A stretch of DNA of 64,000 nt, taken from NCBI GenBank assembly GCA_002348185.1, contig DDYW01000181.1, forward strand, positions 71,848 through 135,847, read 5' to 3'. Below the pieces are notes generated by a model. That model made no database searches. It was not told where the DNA came from and saw only the letters and a list, made by a program, of their open reading frames with translations. The first letter of the stretch is position 1, and every line of letters starts with the position of its first letter. The stretch is from Candidatus Hydrogenedentes bacterium UBA2224. GTDB taxonomy: Bacteria > Hydrogenedentota > Hydrogenedentia > Hydrogenedentales > SLHB01. The position numbers and the translations under genes are program-made. This document shows, one piece after another, positions 1-7,505 of this stretch.

Positions 1-156
1 ACTCAAGTATCGCCCTTTGAGGCCGCCTGATGCAAATCACTGAATCCACGGCTGCCGCGGACGTCCCCTTCGTTCCGGCCGGGCCAGGGACTGCGCTCGC
101 GCGCCGTTCCACCGGTATAGTCGCATCCTCGCCATGTTGTGACGTCTGAATACAAT
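1..156. other. No supported gene in left edge
   Basis: I find no convincing coding frame here. Short open frames exist on both strands, but none has a ribosome-binding site or recognisable protein. The 3' end of a gene lying outside the window cannot be excluded. Confidence 0.4.
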
Positions 157-193
157 AATGGCTAAGCCACTTCCTTAGAAGGGCTTAGCCATT
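157..193 (-). terminator. Strong hairpin terminator for the 44-codon unit
   Basis: The arms AATGGCTAAGCC (157-168) and GGCTTAGCCATT (182-193) are perfect reverse complements. An inner CTTC/GAAG helix around a CTTA tetraloop extends the stem to 16 bp with one bulged A. On the minus strand a T-rich stretch follows, so it should end the transcript of the small gene at 271-405. Confidence 0.7.
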
Positions 194-270
194 AAAACGC
201 TTCGCCAGCCGACTTTCGCCGCGTCTTGGCGGCAAGAGAAGCCCGGCGCAGTTTCTGGTGGGCCGGGAGC

Positions 271-405
271 TTACTCCTCGCCGCAACCAAAATCCGGGAC
301 GGGCAGCTGGATGCCCAGAACTCCGCCGAGGGCGTTATTCAGGAATCCGAAAATGCTGCCGATGATGCTCTCTACCCAGCAGAGAATCGTGTTGATGAAA
401 TTCAT
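271..405 (-). CDS. Small hydrophobic 44-residue peptide, unknown function
   Basis: The ATG at 405 follows a good ribosome-binding site (GGAGAG, 4 nt before the ATG, within a purine-rich run). The frame ends at TAA 271-273. The peptide starts MNFINTILCWVESIIG, is mostly hydrophobic with Ile, Leu, Phe and Gly through residue 33, then turns polar and acidic (QLPVPDFGCGEE). It has two cysteines, at positions 9 and 41. The hydrophobic part could insert in or lie on a membrane; there is no clear signal-peptidase site. It has its own promoter (565-593), a ~150-nt leader and a terminator (157-193), which is why I call it although it is too short for ordinary gene finding. I do not recognise the family. 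It could be a small membrane protein, a toxin-like peptide, or a short frame inside a regulatory RNA. Confidence 0.6.
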   Translation of the reverse strand: MNFINTILCWVESIIGSIFGFLNNALGGVLGIQLPVPDFGCGEE

Positions 406-450
406 GGTACTCTCCTTCTCCATTGCGTTAGACACTTCTCACCGAAACAC

Positions 451-485
451 GCTACGTTACAAACGGTAACCACAAACGTTACACG
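451..485 (-). repeat. GTTAC-type repeat cluster in leader of the small peptide gene
   Basis: ACGTTACA occurs at 454-461 and again at 476-483, exactly 22 bp apart. An inverted copy, GGTAACC, lies between them at 465-471. In the minus-strand RNA the central GTTAC can pair with either flanking GTAAC, giving two mutually exclusive short hairpins about 75-105 nt into the leader. It could be an operator or an RNA switch element. Confidence 0.45.
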
Positions 486-564
486 CTTTGCACTATGTTC
501 TGAATTTCCCCTTTCCGGGTCATTTGCCACGGAAATCCCCGTCTCTTCAGTCAACTCATGACGG

Positions 565-593
565 AGTTTAGCATTTTAAACAATCTGTGTCAA
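565..593 (-). promoter_or_regulatory. Sigma70-type promoter of the small peptide gene
   Basis: Reading the minus strand, a perfect -35 TTGACA (593-588) is followed by a 17-nt spacer and a -10 TAAACT (570-565). Transcription should start near 558, leaving a leader of about 150 nt before the ATG at 405. The stretch 594-777 on the other side, before the aminotransferase, shows no clear promoter. Confidence 0.65.
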
Positions 594-777
594 GAGATTT
601 TTCCGGCTCGCTCCTGGAAACCGGATCCGGGGTCAGGGCCGCTGCCGTCCGTCTACCGGCTGCCCGTTCTTCTGAAGCGGGTTCGCACAGAGCTCGCCTG
701 CCTGTTGTTTGACTTAGGATGCGGTATTTAGGAGAATCAGCCCGGTACCGTGAGCCAACATGCGGAGGAGAAGCACC

Positions 778-1995
778 ATGGCGACCACAAGCTCATCGCA
801 ACTCGCCCTGTTCGGGGGCGCTCCCGTGCGGGACGCCCGAAAACCCTGGCCTGCATGGCCCATCTTCGACGACAGGGAGAAACAGGCCCTGGTGGAGGTG
901 CTGGAAAGCGGCAAGTGGTGGTATGGCGAACGGGTCGCCCGGTTCGAACGTGAATACGCCGCATTTCAGGATACGAAGCACTGCGTGACGGTGACCAGCG
1001 GCACCACGGCGGGCGAGGTTCTGCTTCAGGCGATCGGCTTGAATTCGGGAGACGAGGTTATTGTTCCGCCGTACACGTTCTACGCGACGGCGAGCATGGT
1101 TCTTCGCCGCGGCGGCATCCCCGTTTTTGTGGACGTGGATGACTCGTGGTGCATGAATCCCGACCTGATTGAGGCGGCCATTTCGCCGCGAACCCGGGCC
1201 ATTATGCCCGTGCACCTCGGTGGGCGCGTGTGCGACATGGACCGCATAAACGAGATCGCCGCCAGACATGGGCTCCTGGTGCTTGAGGACGCCTGCCATT
1301 CCTGGGGCGGCAAATGGAAGGGCAAAGGCACCGGCGCGCTCGGGAAAGCCGGCATCTTCAGTTTTCAGGCTTCGAAGAACATTAACGCGGCGGAAGGCGG
1401 CGCCATTGTGACCGATGACGAAGACCTGGCCGAGCTCTGCCGTTCCATCACCAACTGCGGCCGCTTGAAGGGCGGCCTGTGGTACTCCCACCCCAATCTG
1501 GGCACCAATGCCCGGCTGACCGAGTTTCAGGCGGCCCTCTTGAGCGTCCAGCTTACCCGCCTCGAGGAACACAACCGTACCCGCGACAAGAACGCCGCCA
1601 TCCTGAACGAAGCTCTCGCGAGGATCGAAGGACTCACGCCCCAGCCCGGAGACGAACGCATCACGCGCCGGGCCTATCACCTGTATTGCCTGCGCATCGA
1701 CCCGGAAACCTTCGGCTGCTCCCGCGAGAAACTCGTCGAAGCCGCAAAAGCGGAGGGCCTGCCCGGCATCAGCGAGGGCTACGGAATTCCGCTCTATGAG
1801 CAGCCGTCCATCGCCAACGCACCCAATGCCCCGGATTATTCGAAGCAGGAATGTCCCGTTGCGCGCGACATCTGCAGCCGGAGCGGTATCTGGATCGCTC
1901 ACACGGCCCTGCTCGGTTCCGAGGCGGACATGCACGACATTGTCGCCATCTTCACGAAGATCAAAAAGAACGCTGAAGCGCTCGACCGGGCCTGA
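778..1995 (+). CDS. DegT/DnrJ/EryC1/StrS family PLP-dependent aminotransferase
   Basis: This 405-residue protein is a fold-type I sugar aminotransferase of the DegT/StrS family, which normally transaminates nucleotide-linked ketosugars. The start at 778 is preceded by GGAGGAG; an upstream in-frame start lacks a good site. The PLP lysine is Lys200 in the motif SFQASKNINAAEGG. The family's TSGTTA cofactor motif is near residue 80, and VLEDACHSWGG, carrying the PLP-ring aspartate, lies near 170. Length is normal (380-420). It stands alone, without nucleotide-sugar synthesis genes, so the substrate cannot be named. Members near oxidoreductases of the Gfo/Idh/MocA type are common in this kind of genome. 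A second member is cut by the right edge at 63477-64000. Confidence 0.9.
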   Translation: MATTSSSQLALFGGAPVRDARKPWPAWPIFDDREKQALVEVLESGKWWYGERVARFEREYAAFQDTKHCVTVTSGTTAGEVLLQAIGLNSGDEVIVPPYTFYATASMVLRRGGIPVFVDVDDSWCMNPDLIEAAISPRTRAIMPVHLGGRVCDMDRINEIAARHGLLVLEDACHSWGGKWKGKGTGALGKAGIFSFQASKNINAAEGGAIVTDDEDLAELCRSITNCGRLKGGLWYSHPNLGTNARLTEFQAALLSVQLTRLEEHNRTRDKNAAILNEALARIEGLTPQPGDERITRRAYHLYCLRIDPETFGCSREKLVEAAKAEGLPGISEGYGIPLYEQPSIANAPNAPDYSKQECPVARDICSRSGIWIAHTALLGSEADMHDIVAIFTKIKKNAEALDRA

Positions 1996-2095
1996 CCCGG
2001 GCGACCCGCCCGCCGGGAAACGGGCGGCCGGTCCGGTCGATGCACGGCCGCGGGAGGCGGGCGCAGGGAAGAACCGCGTCATTGCCCCGAAAGAG

Positions 2096-2239
2096 ATGCC
2101 CCCTCCCCTGCCGCCGGAGGGAACCACGACCTGCCGCCATTGCCGCTATGAGTACCCGGCCAGGGAGGCGCGGTGCTCGATCTGCGGGTACCCCTGGCCC
2201 TGGCTCGAGACGGACCGGCCGGCCGGGGACAATGCCTGA
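2096..2239 (+). CDS. Small zinc-ribbon protein (47 residues)
   Basis: A short frame from ATG 2096 to the TGA at 2237-2239 encodes a Pro-rich start followed by two CxxC knuckles, CRHC (13-16) and CSIC (27-30), ten residues apart. This is the spacing of a compact zinc ribbon. A WPW aromatic patch and a polar tail follow. The ribosome-binding site is weak, so the start could lie slightly upstream. The gene sits 100 nt after the aminotransferase and 184 nt before pilT. Small zinc ribbons often serve as protein or nucleic-acid contact modules; the role here is unknown. Confidence 0.5.
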   Translation: MPPPLPPEGTTTCRHCRYEYPAREARCSICGYPWPWLETDRPAGDNA

Positions 2240-2252
2240 ACGCGCGTGGTGT

Positions 2253-2282
2253 TTGCCCTGAAATCGGGCTATCTGCTATAGT
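2253..2282 (+). promoter_or_regulatory. Promoter of pilT embedded in a palindrome
   Basis: A TTGCCC -35 (2253-2258), an 18-nt spacer and an extended -10 (TGC then TATAGT, 2277-2282) precede pilT by about 140 nt. An 8-bp inverted repeat, CCCTGAAA (2256-2263) and TTTCAGGG (2282-2289), overlaps the -35 and the predicted start point. It could be an operator. Confidence 0.5.
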
Positions 2283-2423
2283 TTCAGGGTCCACGGCGAT
2301 TGGCTTTCGTCCTGACTTTCATTCCGCGGAATCGCGAACGGATTGCCGGACATCGTAATTCCGAAAGCCCGCCCGTCCGTACATCCAACCCCGCCCTGCG
2401 GCGGGTGCAGAGAGGAAAACCGA

Positions 2424-3521
2424 ATGCCTTCCCTTCAAAAGATCCTCACGTATGCAGTCAAGCACGGTGCTTCGGATATCCATCTGACGGTCGGAAGCCC
2501 CCCCGCAATCCGCCTCGACGGCACGATTCGCTTTATCGGGGAGGACCCCATTACCAACGACGACAATCTGAAGTTTATTGAGGAGATCATGACTCCCGCG
2601 GACCGGGAGGAGTTCATGCGGACTGGAGATTCGGACCAGGCGCTCAGCTTTCCGGGGCTGGGCCGTTTTCGCGTCAATATCCTCAAGCAGCGCAATTCCG
2701 TGGGCATCGTCATGCGCCACGTCAAAGCCAAGATTCCCAGCTTTGAAGACTTGAACCTGCCGCCCGCGATCGAGAAACTCACCCAGATGCACCGCGGCCT
2801 CGCGCTGATTACCGGCACCACCGGTAGCGGTAAATCAACCACCCTGGCCGCCATTATCGACAAGATCAATGCGGACCGCCGGCTCCACATCGTCACGATC
2901 GAGGACCCCATCGAATTCCTTCATGCGAACAAGAAGAGCATCGTGACACAGCGTGAACTCCACATCGATACGCGCGATTTCCATGCCGCGCTCCGGGCCG
3001 TCATGCGCGAAGACCCCGACGTCATTCTCATCGGCGAAATGCGCGATGCCGACACCTTCCAGGCGGCCATGGCCGCCGCGGAAACCGGGCACCTGGTGTT
3101 CAGCACCCTGCACACCACCAATGCCATGTTGACGGTCGACCGCATTGTGGACTTGTTCCCGTCGAATCAACACACCCAGATCCGGTCTCAGTTGTCGCTT
3201 CAATTGACGGCGTGCATCGCCCAGCGCCTGATCCCCAGCGCGGACGGGGTCGGGCGTGTGCCGGCGGTCGAGGTCATGTTCAACAATCCGGCGATTGCCC
3301 AGCTCATCAAAGAAAACAACGTGCGCCAGATTCCCAACGTGATCGCCGGCGGCAGGGAAGACGGGATGCAGACCTTCAACATGAGCCTTTACGACCTCAT
3401 CAAGAAGGGCCTCATCACCGAAGATCAGGGCATGGCGGCGTCGGACAATCCCGAAGAGCTGTCCATGAACCTCCAGGGCATCACCCTCAGCCAGGGCCGG
3501 GGCGGCATCATCCGGCGCTGA
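2424..3521 (+). CDS. pilT: Type IV pilus retraction ATPase PilT
   Basis: This is a cytoplasmic hexameric ATPase that powers pilus retraction. ATG 2424 follows AGAGGAAA and gives a 365-residue protein, the usual PilT length. The N-terminus (LQKILTYAVKHGASDIHLT) is the conserved PilT/GspE N2 start. Walker A GTTGSGKST is at 131-139, the acidic Asp-box region near ITIEDPIEF, and Walker B DVILIGEMRD at 199-208. The His-box LVFSTLHTTNA and the C-terminal AIAQLIKEN helix, the counterpart of the AIRNLIRE retraction motif, are also present. PilU paralogues share these features and are the main alternative. No other pilus assembly genes are adjacent; the pseudopilin at 43.1 kb is remote. Confidence 0.93.
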   Translation: MPSLQKILTYAVKHGASDIHLTVGSPPAIRLDGTIRFIGEDPITNDDNLKFIEEIMTPADREEFMRTGDSDQALSFPGLGRFRVNILKQRNSVGIVMRHVKAKIPSFEDLNLPPAIEKLTQMHRGLALITGTTGSGKSTTLAAIIDKINADRRLHIVTIEDPIEFLHANKKSIVTQRELHIDTRDFHAALRAVMREDPDVILIGEMRDADTFQAAMAAAETGHLVFSTLHTTNAMLTVDRIVDLFPSNQHTQIRSQLSLQLTACIAQRLIPSADGVGRVPAVEVMFNNPAIAQLIKENNVRQIPNVIAGGREDGMQTFNMSLYDLIKKGLITEDQGMAASDNPEELSMNLQGITLSQGRGGIIRR

Positions 3522-3548
3522 TCCAGCGCTCTAACGCCGTCTCCAACG

Positions 3549-6137
3549 TCAGGATGCCGGAAAACGGATTACCGCCGACCCCTCCCCGGTGGACGCGTCG
3601 ACACGGTGAATCGTGTAGACCGCGTGAAACCGTCCGGGAAGCGACCATTCATTCGACCGGGTAAGACAAACCAGCGTGCCGGCGTCCTGCCAGTCGAAAT
3701 CGACGCAGGATTCGCCGAGGCGGACAAGCACCGGCGCAAACGGCTCCAGAGTACTCATCATCAGGCGGCCGCGCGCCTCCTGCCAGGCCACCCGTGACCC
3801 ATCGGGGGCGAACTGCGGCTTGTCGACGGAATGCCCCAGTTCCAGCAGGGTCCTGCGATTCCAGATGGCGCCGGATTTCGTGAACTCGAGCACGGCCCCC
3901 GCCCGCGTAAAAACGCGCACCGTCCCGTTGCCGGTGACGGCCGGCGCGCCCATTGCCCCGCCCTCTTCGAGCACGCAGTCCAGCGCGCCGCCGGGAAACG
4001 GGCCGGCCCACACCTTCCCCCCGGCATTCGAGACAAACGCGCAGAGCCCGCCGGCGATCTCACAGGCAACCGTACCGGGCACGGGACTCTCAGGCATTGC
4101 CACCGGAACACGTGTCGTATAGGGCGGGGCGGACACGGCATATCCTGCGCCCTCTCCCCCATCCAGGCGCACCAGTGCCTGCTCGCCCAGCCAGCCCACA
4201 GGACCGCTTCCGGCACGCTCCGCGAGGGCACGGATGTGCCCATCCTGCCCGCGGACATAGGCCTGTCCCGCGCCAAACGCCAGAAGACTGTTCCCGGGAG
4301 ACCACAGCAGCGGTCCCCTCAACGGCGCAGGGAGGCGGATGCTCTCGGCGCCCTTCTGGTCCGCGCGCACCAGGCGGATGGCCTCCGCGCCGCAGGATTC
4401 CCACACGTTGATCTGGGCGACTGCGATGACCCCGCTGGAATTCGCCGAGATGGCCACCGGCCAGTCGCGCCGTGGCCAGGTATTATTTGCGCGCACCGCG
4501 TCGGGGGTCTCGAAATAGGGATCCAGGGTAACCCGGCTGACCGCGCTGTCCACGTTGAACGTAAACGTCCCTCCGCTGACCCCGGGTTCGATCGCGTGCA
4601 GGTCGACCCCTCGCGCGGTTACGAATCCCACGGTCAGGGGCTGAAGCGCCGGGAGGTCGCCGTGATTGGAAATGGTGACACGGACACTCCCATCGACCGT
4701 ACTCACGTCGTCCACGCCGTAATCAAAGCCCCCGGCGCGGTCGAACCATACCCGGAACACTTCACCCAGGTCGCGCTCGCTCGAGAGCTCGAGCGCGTGC
4801 CGGAATGCGTCCAGGGTAATGGCGCTGCTCCCGTGCGTCCGCAAGACGTTCCGGCAGGCTTCCCAGTACGCTTCCCGTCCCGCGCCGGACTCGAGCCATC
4901 GGGCCAGAAACGCCCCCTGGCGCCCTGTACGCGATACCACCTCCGGGTCCGAACGCGCCAGCTCCAGAGCGCTCACCGTGCGCAGGGGCGTCTCAACGAG
5001 CCCTGGAAACTGCGTCTCCACATATTCCTGCACGGCCGCTCTCCCCTTCAACTCGCGAAGGGCCGACCAACCCGCGTGAACCGCGAGGCCCTCAAGAAGC
5101 CAGGCGCCGCCGTCCGGCCGCGGGGGATACCAGGCGGGCGAGACCGTTCCGCCCCACCACTTGTGCGCGAGCGCGGCGGCCGAGGCTGCCAGTGCGGCGT
5201 CCTCCTCGCGCAAAGGCTCCCGAGGAAGCCCAATCGCGTTGAGACCGAGATACTCCGGTGCTGCAACGCGGCGGCTCAGAATGGCATGCGTCGCCGGGTC
5301 GCTCCCACCAAGTAAAGCGCGGAGCGCCATTTCCGTCTTCGGCAGACTGGACGCGAGTTCTTCCGCGAGCAAGGCGTCGCCCGGTTCGAAGTAGACGGTG
5401 GACTGGACGTCCCCGTAGACGCCGGCTCGGCTGGAATAGCGGCCGGCCACCAAAGGAATTCCCAGGGATCTCCGCGCAGGACGAATGCGGTAGGTGCGCT
5501 GGCCGTCCGCGGACGGATGCGTCTCTTGCGCGTCACCGGCCAGCAGGAATTCCCCCGCGATGGCGACGGTGCAATCGAACGCCGCGAAGCTGCCAAAGTC
5601 CACCGGGTGCCAGCATGCTGTCCAGGGGAGCCAGACTTCGTCGTAGCGGATTTCCGCATCGGCCAGCGACGTCGCCGTGATGCCCCCGGAAAATGAAATG
5701 GCGAGCTGGGTGCGATCTCCCGTGGCCAGAGGCTTCGGAAGAGCCACACGCACAAGGCCCCCCTGCCGGGAAACGGGGAGCATCTGACCGGCAGACAGTG
5801 CCGAAAACGAGCTCAAACCGGGGTTGAGGATGAAGGAAACCGCCTCCAAGCCAGCGCCCCCGCATTCGACGTCGAGGACGCCGTGCCCCTGCAGGCGCCC
5901 CGTGTCGGGATGAATCTCGATCTCCAGAGTCTGCGTGACAATGCGCTGCGACGCAATCGCCCGGGCCATTCGGGCATCCAGAACACGCCGGGCCCAGGGA
6001 GGCCCGTCCGGGTACTGATTCAGCCGTTCCTGCGCAATGCGAAACGCGAGAAACGCCCCGGCCAGCAGGGCGACGCCCCCCACAAGCAGAACCGACTTCG
6101 TCGTTCGCCGCCTCTTCATCGAGTCGCGACCGCTCAA
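3549..6137 (-). CDS. M1 metallopeptidase-like protein lacking the HExxH motif, with TolB-like propeller
   Basis: An 862-residue protein with an N-terminal membrane anchor or signal (about 15-30), an M1-type beta domain (about 60-240), a catalytic-like domain (about 250-470), and a C-terminal half with TolB/PD40-like blade motifs (LLWSPGNSLLAF, PQFAPDGSRVAW). At the zinc site the expected H-E-x-x-H reads A-A-L-A-H (321-325). The second histidine, the following WWGG and a downstream LLEGLA (Glu349) remain, with five extra residues before that Glu. It should therefore be unable to bind zinc or cleave peptides in the normal way. The start may be TTG 6137, with GGAG just upstream, or ATG 6119. It lies 15 nt after the Gfo/Idh/MocA gene, so the two are probably co-transcribed. 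A binding or scaffold role in the periplasm is an inference. Confidence 0.75.
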   Translation of the reverse strand: MSGRDSMKRRRTTKSVLLVGGVALLAGAFLAFRIAQERLNQYPDGPPWARRVLDARMARAIASQRIVTQTLEIEIHPDTGRLQGHGVLDVECGGAGLEAVSFILNPGLSSFSALSAGQMLPVSRQGGLVRVALPKPLATGDRTQLAISFSGGITATSLADAEIRYDEVWLPWTACWHPVDFGSFAAFDCTVAIAGEFLLAGDAQETHPSADGQRTYRIRPARRSLGIPLVAGRYSSRAGVYGDVQSTVYFEPGDALLAEELASSLPKTEMALRALLGGSDPATHAILSRRVAAPEYLGLNAIGLPREPLREEDAALAASAAALAHKWWGGTVSPAWYPPRPDGGAWLLEGLAVHAGWSALRELKGRAAVQEYVETQFPGLVETPLRTVSALELARSDPEVVSRTGRQGAFLARWLESGAGREAYWEACRNVLRTHGSSAITLDAFRHALELSSERDLGEVFRVWFDRAGGFDYGVDDVSTVDGSVRVTISNHGDLPALQPLTVGFVTARGVDLHAIEPGVSGGTFTFNVDSAVSRVTLDPYFETPDAVRANNTWPRRDWPVAISANSSGVIAVAQINVWESCGAEAIRLVRADQKGAESIRLPAPLRGPLLWSPGNSLLAFGAGQAYVRGQDGHIRALAERAGSGPVGWLGEQALVRLDGGEGAGYAVSAPPYTTRVPVAMPESPVPGTVACEIAGGLCAFVSNAGGKVWAGPFPGGALDCVLEEGGAMGAPAVTGNGTVRVFTRAGAVLEFTKSGAIWNRRTLLELGHSVDKPQFAPDGSRVAWQEARGRLMMSTLEPFAPVLVRLGESCVDFDWQDAGTLVCLTRSNEWSLPGRFHAVYTIHRVDASTGEGSAVIRFPAS

Positions 6138-6152
6138 TGCGCTCCGTTGGCT

Positions 6153-7421
6153 TCAGCCTCTCGGCTCAATGCGGGGAAACCCGTCATAGACGATCTTGAC
6201 GAACTCCCCCTCACTGAGAATGGACATTCGAGCGGCTTCGGTGACCAATTCGTTGATGCTGCTGTTCGCGGGGGTGGCAATGAGCCGTTTTTCGTCAATT
6301 TCGGTGATTATTCCCCGGCGTTTCGCGAGGGCATCGGCCTCCGGCAGGCCGGCCGTTTCCGCGCGCATACGGCCAATACTCCCCAGGTTTGCCGCCACGG
6401 AATCGTACCCGTAGCCCATGGGCTTGTTGCCCGGCCCTTCCCAGGGCCCCAGTTGGAAGAAATCCGGGTTAACGAAGTTGAAGACCGTCCCGCCCGGACC
6501 CAGGCCCTCCATGTAGGAATGGCTCACACCGCGGAACTGATCATTGTGCTGGATCAGTCCCGTCTTCCCCGGGCCTTCACAATAAAGCACCAGGCCCTGT
6601 TCGTTCGGGCCCGCGCCTTCGTCGGGATAGCCCAGGCCATTGATGACCGACAACACGGCGTCATTCTCAAACACCACACGCCCCTGAGACCAGAGGTAGC
6701 CCACGTTGCCATTCGGGAACGTCCCCTTGACTCCGTGGACGGACACTCCCACCGGTTTCAGACCCGTGATGAAATAGGTCAGATCGACGTAGTGGCATCC
6801 GATGTACACGAAGGGGTCGGTGTTTTCGCAGGTGAACCAGTTCTGAAAGTTGGAATGACGGTACAGATACGGTTCAATCAGCTTGGCCTCCCCCATGACG
6901 AAGTCGCCAAAATGGCCCTGCTCGTAGTGTCCGCGGGCAATCAGGGCGCGCCGGTCGAAGCGCTTGTGGTACTCGACCCCGACAAAGAGGCCCTTTTCCC
7001 GGGCCAGTTCCTCGACCTCGACGGCCTGGACGTACTTGAGCACCAGCGGCTTTACGCACAGCACGTGCTGGTTGTTGTTCAGAGCCTCCATCACCACGGG
7101 ATAATGCAACTGGTCTGGCATGGCCACCACCACCGCGTTGTACGGCGGCATCTTGGCCAGGACCTCCTTATAGAGCTCCGGGAAGTCTTGCTCCCCCGCC
7201 TTGTTCAGGGCGGGGTGCGCCGCGAAATCCTGTCCCGGAAAGGCCTTCGCAAACTGCGGGTTCTCTTTGAGGGCGCGCAGGGGACGGTTGTTCAGCGCGC
7301 AGATGCTGATCTCGCCCACGACGCCAAGCCGCTGCAAATGATAGATCGACGGAAGCAGCAAGTCATTGGTAATCATGCCCCCGCCAACAATGGTCACATC
7401 AAATGCGTTCGCATTGGCCAT
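6153..7421 (-). CDS. Gfo/Idh/MocA family oxidoreductase
   Basis: A 422-residue NAD(P)-dependent oxidoreductase of the glucose-fructose oxidoreductase/inositol dehydrogenase family. The Rossmann start is VTIVGGGMITND, an unusual variant of GxGxxG. The family's E-K-P catalytic strand appears as CVKPL, with Val replacing the usual Glu, and EYHKRFD follows on the next strand. The C-terminal alpha/beta dimerisation domain includes CHYVDLTYFITG, carrying the conserved His-x-x-Asp pair. GGAAGGGG precedes the ATG. It is followed 15 nt later by the M1-like gene and preceded by ppiC. The substrate is probably a sugar or cyclitol and cannot be set from sequence. Confidence 0.85.
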   Translation of the reverse strand: MANANAFDVTIVGGGMITNDLLLPSIYHLQRLGVVGEISICALNNRPLRALKENPQFAKAFPGQDFAAHPALNKAGEQDFPELYKEVLAKMPPYNAVVVAMPDQLHYPVVMEALNNNQHVLCVKPLVLKYVQAVEVEELAREKGLFVGVEYHKRFDRRALIARGHYEQGHFGDFVMGEAKLIEPYLYRHSNFQNWFTCENTDPFVYIGCHYVDLTYFITGLKPVGVSVHGVKGTFPNGNVGYLWSQGRVVFENDAVLSVINGLGYPDEGAGPNEQGLVLYCEGPGKTGLIQHNDQFRGVSHSYMEGLGPGGTVFNFVNPDFFQLGPWEGPGNKPMGYGYDSVAANLGSIGRMRAETAGLPEADALAKRRGIITEIDEKRLIATPANSSINELVTEAARMSILSEGEFVKIVYDGFPRIEPRG

Positions 7422-7505
7422 ACCTATCCCCTTCCGTGGTTTCCCGGAAATCCCCTGCGCGCAAACCGGCGTATTCCGTGCGCGCTCACCTGTGGCCCAA
7501 CGAGC

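Noticed and set aside
226..561. 111-codon plus-strand frame at the left edge
   Set aside because: It is antisense to the small peptide unit, lacks a ribosome-binding site and resembles nothing; the minus-strand signals are far better.
793..2127. 444-codon minus-strand frame opposite the DegT aminotransferase
   Set aside because: A long shadow frame caused by high GC third positions; the plus-strand gene has clear family motifs and a good ribosome-binding site.
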